Positions 6,012 to 9,959 of a stretch of DNA of 9,959 nucleotides are shown piece after piece. The stretch covers positions 1-9,959 of the forward strand of contig JAPLHL010000354.1 of NCBI GenBank assembly GCA_026389655.1, in the 5' to 3' direction. The position numbers and the translations under genes were made by a program. The stretch is from Chloroflexota bacterium (GTDB taxonomy: Bacteria; Chloroflexota; Dehalococcoidia; GIF9; UBA5629). Numbering within the stretch: the first letter of the stretch is position 1; the number at the start of each line of letters is the position of its first letter. The notes beneath the pieces are model-generated. The model ran no database searches and was not told the DNA's origin. It worked only from the letters and a program-made list of their open reading frames with translations.

Positions 6012-6437
6012 ATGGAACTCGAAAAGTTATTAGTGGCGGCACGCGGCAACGGGGTCGACCAGATAGCAGTCGAACTTGCTTGCAAGATAGGGAAAAAATC
6101 CAAATCCAAGATATTTATTGTCTATGTGATAGAGGTTAACCGAAGCTTACCAGTCGATGCTATAATTAAGTCCGATATGGAAGCTGCCGAAAAAGTGTTG
6201 CTCGAAGCTGAGGAATATGCGCAGCAAAACGATTTTGAGGTTGAAACTGAGATCATCCAGGCACGCGAGGTCGGCCCGGCAATAATTGAGGTAGCCAGGC
6301 AAAATAAAGTGGACATGATAATCATGAGCATGAATTATAAGAAGAGATTTGGCTCATTTACTATGGGCAATGCCGTGCCCCATGTATTAGAAGACGCGCC
6401 ATGCAGGGTGTTGATATGCCGGGAACCGAAACCGTAA
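6012..6437 (+). CDS. UspA-type universal stress protein
   Basis: A 141-aa single-domain cytoplasmic protein of usual USP length. It has the N-terminal strand EKLLVAARGNGVDQ (4-17), the helix VELACKIGKKS, strand IFIVYVIEVNRSLPVDA (34-50), IQAREVGPAI (82-91), DMIIMSM (101-107), and the end GSFTMGNAVPHVLEDAPCRVLIC. The ATP-binding pattern G-2x-G-9x-G(S/T) is only partly kept: the first glycine pair is replaced by NYKK, and the last motif reads MGN instead of the usual GS/GT. Nucleotide binding is therefore uncertain. USP domains are often fused to or encoded beside APC/KUP-type carriers, and here the gene lies between the permease and two RCK proteins, so a regulatory role on transport is inferred. 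The ATG is preceded by a weak AAGG 11 bases away. Its 3' end overlaps the next gene. Confidence 0.87.
   Translation: MELEKLLVAARGNGVDQIAVELACKIGKKSKSKIFIVYVIEVNRSLPVDAIIKSDMEAAEKVLLEAEEYAQQNDFEVETEIIQAREVGPAIIEVARQNKVDMIIMSMNYKKRFGSFTMGNAVPHVLEDAPCRVLICREPKP
6405..6408 (+). promoter_or_regulatory. Ribosome site favouring the start at 6416
   Basis: AGGG lies 7 bases before ATG 6416 and inside the end of the USP gene. The earlier in-frame ATG at 6401 has no comparable site. Confidence 0.5.
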
Positions 6438-6850
6438 AACAGAACAGGAAGACCATAGTCATTATGGGATGCGGCCGTGTAGGCGGCAAGCTGGCTGCGA
6501 TGTTTGACGCCGCCGGCCATAAGGTTACCGTTTTAGACCTTGATGCGTACAGCTTCAGAAGATTACCGCCTACTTTCAGTGGAACCGCCCTTATAGGTAA
6601 CGGTACCGATGAAGAGATGCTGCGTAAGGCAGGCATCGAGGGTGCGGATGCATTTATCGCACTCACGCAGGGAGACAACCGTAATGTTATGGCGGCACAA
6701 ATAGCAAAACATATTTTCAAGGTGCACCGGGTCATTTGCCGCATTTATGACCCGCTAAGAAAAGATATCTATGAGCAGCTTGGGCTTGAATCCATAAGCC
6801 CTACTGAAGTCTTCGCTGATATACTATTTAACAGGCTGGAGAAGATCTGA
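6416..6850 (+). CDS. TrkA-N (RCK N-domain) protein without a C domain
   Basis: A 144-aa Rossmann-fold protein. The NAD(H)-type motif is GCGRVG (18-23), with an acidic residue at the end of the second strand (VTVLDLD, 38-43 region), followed by ALIGNGTDEEML, the ADAFIALTQGDNRN segment and VHRVICRIYDP. The end (ISPTEVFADILFNRLEKI) fits the dimerisation helix that normally leads into TrkA-C, but the protein stops there. It is thus about 80 residues shorter than a single RCK unit with N and C domains. The start at 6416 overlaps the USP gene by 22 bases; ATG 6401 is the alternative. The next gene, a complete RCK protein, begins 2 bases after the stop. Together they resemble a split tandem TrkA; a hetero-oligomeric gating ring is inferred. 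Confidence 0.85.
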   Translation: MPGTETVKQNRKTIVIMGCGRVGGKLAAMFDAAGHKVTVLDLDAYSFRRLPPTFSGTALIGNGTDEEMLRKAGIEGADAFIALTQGDNRNVMAAQIAKHIFKVHRVICRIYDPLRKDIYEQLGLESISPTEVFADILFNRLEKI

Positions 6851-6852
6851 CC

Positions 6853-7524
6853 GTGCTCAAACCCTTATATATCGTTATTGTTGGCGGCGGAAACATAGGT
6901 TACTATCTCAGTAAGGCTTTGCTTAACCAGGGACATGAGGTACTGATCATAGAAAGAGAAGTACGGAAATGCGAGCGGCTTGAGGATGAACTGGGCAGTT
7001 GCTGCATGCGCGGCGATGGTTGCGAAACTGCAGTGCTTACAGAGGCCGGCCTTAACCGGGCCGATGTGCTAATCGCCACTACTAGTCAAGACGAGGACAA
7101 TCTTGTGTCCTGCCAGGTGGCAAAACACCGTTTCAAGGTACCCAGAACAATCGCACTTGTCAATAATCCAGTAAATGAAAATATTTTTAAAAAACTTGGT
7201 ATAGACGGCACCATATCTGTTACCAATACCATACTCGAACATGTGGAACAGGAAATACCGGCCCATCCCCTCATACATTTACTTACAATGAGCGGGCAAA
7301 TGGAAGAGGTGGTCGAATTACTGGTCACGAAGGAATCGCCGGCAATCGGCAAATCGATCGGCCATCTAAGATTGCCAGCCGATACAACTATAGCGCTGCT
7401 GATGCGTGAGGGTGAGCGGCCAAGGATCCCCAATACCGATACTGTTCTGAAAGAGAATGACCGTATTATCGCTCTGACGACTATAGATAGCGAAAAGGTC
7501 CTCGATAAAATGATTATTGGTTAA
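6853..7524 (+). CDS. TrkA-like RCK protein with N and C domains
   Basis: A 223-aa cytoplasmic regulatory subunit of the RCK type. Residues 6-125 form the Rossmann TrkA-N domain: GGGNIG (11-16), acidic Glu34/Glu36 after the second strand, MRGDGCETAVLTEAG, LIATTSQDEDNL and a closing FKKLGIDGTISV. Residues 140-222 form a TrkA-C domain (EEVVELLVTKESPAIGKS, LPADTTIALLMREG, VLKENDRIIAL). RCK proteins bind NAD(H) or ATP/ADP in the N domain and, in some families, a second ligand in the C domain, and gate K+ channels or transporters. No TrkH/KtrB-like partner is in the window, so the adjacent APC permease is a candidate partner (inference). The GTG start lies 2 bases after the preceding stop, with GGAG 11 bases upstream. 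It is the last gene of the operon and faces the HIT gene with a 33-base gap and no clear terminator. Confidence 0.88.
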   Translation: MLKPLYIVIVGGGNIGYYLSKALLNQGHEVLIIEREVRKCERLEDELGSCCMRGDGCETAVLTEAGLNRADVLIATTSQDEDNLVSCQVAKHRFKVPRTIALVNNPVNENIFKKLGIDGTISVTNTILEHVEQEIPAHPLIHLLTMSGQMEEVVELLVTKESPAIGKSIGHLRLPADTTIALLMREGERPRIPNTDTVLKENDRIIALTTIDSEKVLDKMIIG

Positions 7525-7557
7525 CAGTCAAAGGACCACATCAGTCAAGTAGAATAT

Positions 7558-8046
7558 TTAAATAATCAGATCCAACCCCGCCTTCAGCTTCTTATACGTG
7601 GCATCTAGTCCCTCAGATAATACCCTGGTATCGGACACAACAGCCATAAAGTTATTATCGCCGTTCCAGCGCGGGACGATATGCGTGTGTATGTGACCTT
7701 CGACACCTGCGCCCGCCACCCTGCCAATATTCATTCCGATGTTAAAACTGGCAGCATTGACTTCCTTTGAAAGCAACCTGACGCATAGCTGAATAAGCTC
7801 AATGTGCTCCTTAGCCTCTTTGCCGTCGGCATCAGTAACATTGGCGATATGCCGGTATGGTGCGATCATTAAATGGCCGGGTGCATACGGATATGCATTT
7901 AGCATGATGAAATTGGCCTTGCCGCGATAAAGGATATAATTATCCCTGTCTTTTTTCTCTGCGGGTTTATCACACAGTATGCAGCCTTTGCCCTTATCGG
8001 ATTGCAGTATATATTGCATACGCCAGGGAGCCCAGATTCTCTTCAT
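7558..8046 (-). CDS. HIT-family protein, Ap4A-phosphorylase-like
   Basis: A 162-aa cytoplasmic histidine-triad protein. The triad is HIHTHIV (118-124), with His120 as the expected nucleophile. A CILC pair (Cys22, Cys25) and later histidines including His66 (APYRH) fit the zinc site of the longer HIT proteins. The N-terminus MKRIWAPWRMQYI is typical of the bacterial HIT group that includes mycobacterial Rv2613c, an Ap4A phosphorylase, so cleavage of diadenosine polyphosphates or related nucleotides is the likely activity. Other HIT activities such as nucleoside phosphoramidase are not excluded. The middle (NAYPYAPGHLMIAPYRHI) is the usual HIT strand pair. The ATG has AGGG 10 bases upstream and an extended -10 promoter behind it. 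It is a single gene, divergent from the metallopeptidase-like gene. Confidence 0.9.
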   Translation of the reverse strand: MKRIWAPWRMQYILQSDKGKGCILCDKPAEKKDRDNYILYRGKANFIMLNAYPYAPGHLMIAPYRHIANVTDADGKEAKEHIELIQLCVRLLSKEVNAASFNIGMNIGRVAGAGVEGHIHTHIVPRWNGDNNFMAVVSDTRVLSEGLDATYKKLKAGLDLII

Positions 8047-8078
8047 TTTGCTAACACCCTGTAAAATTTACTTTTTAA

Positions 8079-8087
8079 ATTGTATCA
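8079..8087 (-). promoter_or_regulatory. Extended -10 promoter of the HIT gene
   Basis: On the minus strand TGATACAAT fits the extended -10 pattern TGnTATAAT with one mismatch. No convincing -35 lies 16-18 bases upstream, which extended -10 promoters tolerate. The predicted start would be about 25 bases before the ATG. Confidence 0.45.
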
Positions 8088-8093
8088 CGATTA

Positions 8094-8122
8094 TTGACTT
8101 TACCGCTTAACATTGATATCTT
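8094..8122 (+). promoter_or_regulatory. Candidate promoter for the HExxH gene
   Basis: TTGACT (8094-8099), a 17-base spacer and TATCTT (8117-8122): 5 of 6 and 4 of 6 matches. The expected start, about 8129, is only some 8 bases before the ATG, so the transcript would be almost leaderless. Confidence 0.45.
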
Positions 8123-8136
8123 TGTCTTAATTAGAT

Positions 8137-8991
8137 ATGTCGGCAGTGGATGTAAGCTATTTTGCACGTGGCAACGTTTCCGGGAGCTTTAAGAAAGAAG
8201 TCTCCGAAGTCCTGAACGATTGTTACAAACGTTTTGGGCAACGTGTGCCTTACAAAATTGAAGTATACGCTTTCGACACCGAAGAAAATCTAAATAGCTT
8301 CCTGCGCGAGGAAAAGTTCAAGCTGGGCCTTTCGTTTAACACGGTTGATGTAGTTTCAGCATGTACCTATGAAGTGCTACGCGGTTATCCCCGCTTGCTG
8401 ATATGCCAGGAAAAGTTGTCACCCTATAGCAAAGCCGGAAGAGCCGGTGCTATCCGGCACGAGGCCGCCCATACTGTGTTGCATGGTTCGCTGGAGTACA
8501 GTATTTTCCAGATACCGGAGGATTGCAGGCACACTGCAACGGTCAAAGGTATTGCCCCCGAAAAACTCGAAGAGGTATATTTTCAGCTTACAATGGGCGT
8601 AAAAGACTTCGAGGCGACTAAATTCCTGGTCGAACACGACTTTATCAACTGCCAGTTTACCTATGCACTGGAGTGGATAAAACCTGTCGATGATGACAGA
8701 GCCGCCTGGAATATCTCACGAAGCAACCGGCAAACGAGGTTTGTCTATGAAAGCGCATTGATGCGTCCGATACTTTTCTGCGATCCCCTGCTATCCCTGC
8801 CAAAATCGAAAAAAGTGCCCGAAGAAGACCAGGTGCAACTTGACTCCAGAATCGAACAAATGATTGCACTTCTGGGAGAAACAGAGGAAAACAAGGTACT
8901 TAAAGTCGCCGGCTCTATCATAGAAGTCCTGGTAGACGATACCCATAAGAATATTGATGCGGCTTTCCATCAGCTCATTAATCTGATATAA
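8137..8991 (+). CDS. Unrecognised cytoplasmic HExxH zinc-peptidase-like protein
   Basis: I do not recognise the family of this 284-aa protein. Its clearest mark is RHEAAHTVLHG (107-117), a zincin HExxH site with His108, Glu109 and His112. About 47 residues on, VKDFEATKFLVEH (155-167) contains Glu159 in a helix-like stretch and is a good candidate for the third zinc ligand of a gluzincin. There is no signal peptide or membrane helix, so it should be cytoplasmic. The C-terminal 60 residues are charged and helical (LDSRIEQMIALLGETEENK). An in-frame stop at 8128 makes ATG 8137 the earliest start; no ribosome site precedes it and the predicted leader is about 8 bases. A metallo-beta-lactamase-fold gene follows after 30 bases with its own ribosome site. 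Peptidase activity is inferred from the motif only, and the substrate is unknown. Confidence 0.8.
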   Translation: MSAVDVSYFARGNVSGSFKKEVSEVLNDCYKRFGQRVPYKIEVYAFDTEENLNSFLREEKFKLGLSFNTVDVVSACTYEVLRGYPRLLICQEKLSPYSKAGRAGAIRHEAAHTVLHGSLEYSIFQIPEDCRHTATVKGIAPEKLEEVYFQLTMGVKDFEATKFLVEHDFINCQFTYALEWIKPVDDDRAAWNISRSNRQTRFVYESALMRPILFCDPLLSLPKSKKVPEEDQVQLDSRIEQMIALLGETEENKVLKVAGSIIEVLVDDTHKNIDAAFHQLINLI

Positions 8992-9021
8992 ATCCCCATG
9001 CTAATTTAAAGCAGGTGCCCG

Positions 9022-9744
9022 ATGAAATACCACAAATCAGTGAACTTAACTTCTAATTTGTTTTGCTATATATGGCAGGGCATGGGAAATAATTGTAATA
9101 CGAGTATATTAACGGGATTACTTCAGGGGGATAAGCCACATGTTATTATCGACCCCGGTCATATAGTCAATGAATCCAGCGAGGGATGTTTTGAAAGCCT
9201 CGAAGAATCGATGAAGGGCGATAAGATTAAAATCGAAGATATCGGGTTGATCATTAACACTCATAGTCATCCCGACCATTGCCAGGCAAATGAGTTGATC
9301 ATCAATAGAAGCGGCGCTTCAGTCACATTATCTAAAGAAGAGGACGATTTCAGGACGACCATCGGTGAACGTATGTACACTATGTTTGGAATGAAGCCAC
9401 CCCGATTCACCCCACTGTTCCATCTGAAAGAGGGCGCCATGGATCTTGGCAAGGATGGGTTTAAAATTCAGGTATTTCTCACTCCCGGTCACTCACCCGG
9501 ATCGGTCTGCCTGTACCTGCCTGATACAAAAGTACTTATAACCGGTGACGTTGTATTTTTTATGAGCGTTGGAAGGACGGATTTTCCGGGCGGTAGTACT
9601 ATATTATTAAAGAAGAGCATAGAAAGGATATCGCAACTGGATGCAGAATACCTGGTTCCCGGACATAATACTGAGCCCAACGGAATCATCCAGGGGAAAG
9701 ACAGAATAAAGCGAAATTTTGCTGCAGTCCAGGAGTATTTCTGA
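9022..9744 (+). CDS. Metallo-beta-lactamase-fold hydrolase, glyoxalase-II-like
   Basis: A 240-aa cytoplasmic hydrolase with the full MBL metal set: THSHPDH (80-86; His81, His83, Asp85, His86), TPGHSPGS (154-161; His157), GDVVF (175-179; Asp176) and VPGHNTE (212-218; His215). The stretch SVGRTDFPGG (182-191) is the form seen in glyoxalase-II-like members of the family, so hydrolysis of a thioester such as S-lactoylglutathione or another thiol ester is plausible. Persulfide dioxygenases and lactonases share the fold and cannot be excluded. The N-terminus (SNLFCYIWQGMGNNCNTSILTG) is a variant of the usual first beta hairpin. The ATG has AGG 6 bases upstream. It sits 30 bases after the HExxH gene and 12 bases before the next gene, so all three are probably co-transcribed. 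Confidence 0.9.
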   Translation: MKYHKSVNLTSNLFCYIWQGMGNNCNTSILTGLLQGDKPHVIIDPGHIVNESSEGCFESLEESMKGDKIKIEDIGLIINTHSHPDHCQANELIINRSGASVTLSKEEDDFRTTIGERMYTMFGMKPPRFTPLFHLKEGAMDLGKDGFKIQVFLTPGHSPGSVCLYLPDTKVLITGDVVFFMSVGRTDFPGGSTILLKKSIERISQLDAEYLVPGHNTEPNGIIQGKDRIKRNFAAVQEYF

Positions 9745-9756
9745 CCGGTGAAATAG

Positions 9757-9959
9757 ATGGAATCGGACGAAAAGATTAAGTTTGCCATAGAGAATACGTT
9801 GGTCATACGGCCGCCAAGGCAACGCTTGGCTACATTTGGCAGCACCAACGTTTATTACTATATGGTTACCGCCCTTATGGACGAAGTAAATATAGTACGG
9901 GAAGGCCGGGTCATCGCCGCCAAGCCCAAGATCGTTACCCCTGCTTACCTTGTTAACCT
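9757..9959 (+). CDS. Unidentified gene, 5' part only (runs off right edge)
   Basis: From ATG 9757 the frame is open for 67 codons to the window end, so only the N-terminus is visible. The protein starts MESDEKIKFAIENTLVIRPP and continues with RQRLATFGSTNVYYYMV and a short acidic stretch (MDEVNIVREGRVIAAKP). The wording looks like a conserved protein and not random translation: there is an IRPP-RQRL turn, then an aromatic YYYMVT segment, then VREGRVIA. I do not recognise a named family. There is no signal peptide. It starts 12 bases after the MBL gene, with GGTG about 6 bases upstream, so it is likely the third gene of the HExxH-MBL unit. No function is assigned. Confidence 0.75.
   Translation, partial: MESDEKIKFAIENTLVIRPPRQRLATFGSTNVYYYMVTALMDEVNIVREGRVIAAKPKIVTPAYLVN

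Noticed and set aside
7525..7557. Terminator between the RCK and HIT genes
   Set aside because: Only a 3-base TGG/CCA pairing is visible; no stable stem or T-run.
8065..8081. AATTTA-N5-TAAATT inverted repeat between the HIT and HExxH genes
   Set aside because: Six-base AT-only arms in AT-rich DNA; no run or position that marks a terminator or clear operator.
1..9959. tRNA, rRNA, CRISPR arrays, transposases, attachment sites
   Set aside because: Reading both strands gave no cloverleaf, spaced direct repeats, DDE/HUH transposase motifs or terminal inverted repeats.

Overview
The window looks like chromosomal DNA from an uncultured bacterium, most likely of the Chloroflexota (Dehalococcoidia-like). 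This is inferred from several small lipoproteins with monoderm-style signals, an Ap4A-phosphorylase-like HIT protein starting MKRIWAPWRMQYI, a permease/universal-stress/RCK gene set, and moderate GC content. No rRNA, tRNA, CRISPR array or insertion sequence was seen. The layout is compact, with short, promoter-bearing intergenic gaps.

Region 1 (1-2162, minus strand) encodes cell-surface lipoproteins. A three-gene unit (129-aa PKD/Ig-like lipoprotein, then two tandem FxLYD paralogues) is joined by 1- and 4-base overlaps. It is driven from a promoter near 2134-2162 that carries an 8-bp inverted repeat over its -10 box. A fourth, larger lipoprotein with two PKD/Ig-like domains leaves the window at base 1. 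It has its own promoter and a G8 tract in its coding sequence, and it is absent from a simple closed-ORF list because its stop lies outside the window.

Region 2 (2171-4293) holds a divergent serine hydroxymethyltransferase-family PLP enzyme on the plus strand. It converges, through an apparently bidirectional terminator, on a minus-strand lipoprotein of the chagasin (I42) cysteine-protease-inhibitor family.

Region 3 (4335-7524, plus strand) is a transport operon: a 12-helix APC-superfamily permease, a UspA-type protein, and two RCK/TrkA-type NAD-binding proteins encoded separately (an N-domain-only protein and an N+C protein). Its promoter is near consensus (TTGACA-17-TACAAT) and has a perfect 8-bp inverted repeat across both boxes. 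No TrkH/KtrB channel subunit is present, so the RCK pair may regulate the permease itself.

Region 4 (7558-9959) has a HIT-family nucleotide phosphorylase/hydrolase on the minus strand, diverging from a plus-strand run of three genes: an unrecognised cytoplasmic HExxH protein with an SD-less start, a glyoxalase-II-like metallo-beta-lactamase-fold hydrolase, and the 5' part of an unidentified gene that runs off the right edge.

The best leads for something undescribed are the APC-USP-split-RCK operon with its operator, the lipoprotein operon with its operator, and the unknown zincin with its neighbours.
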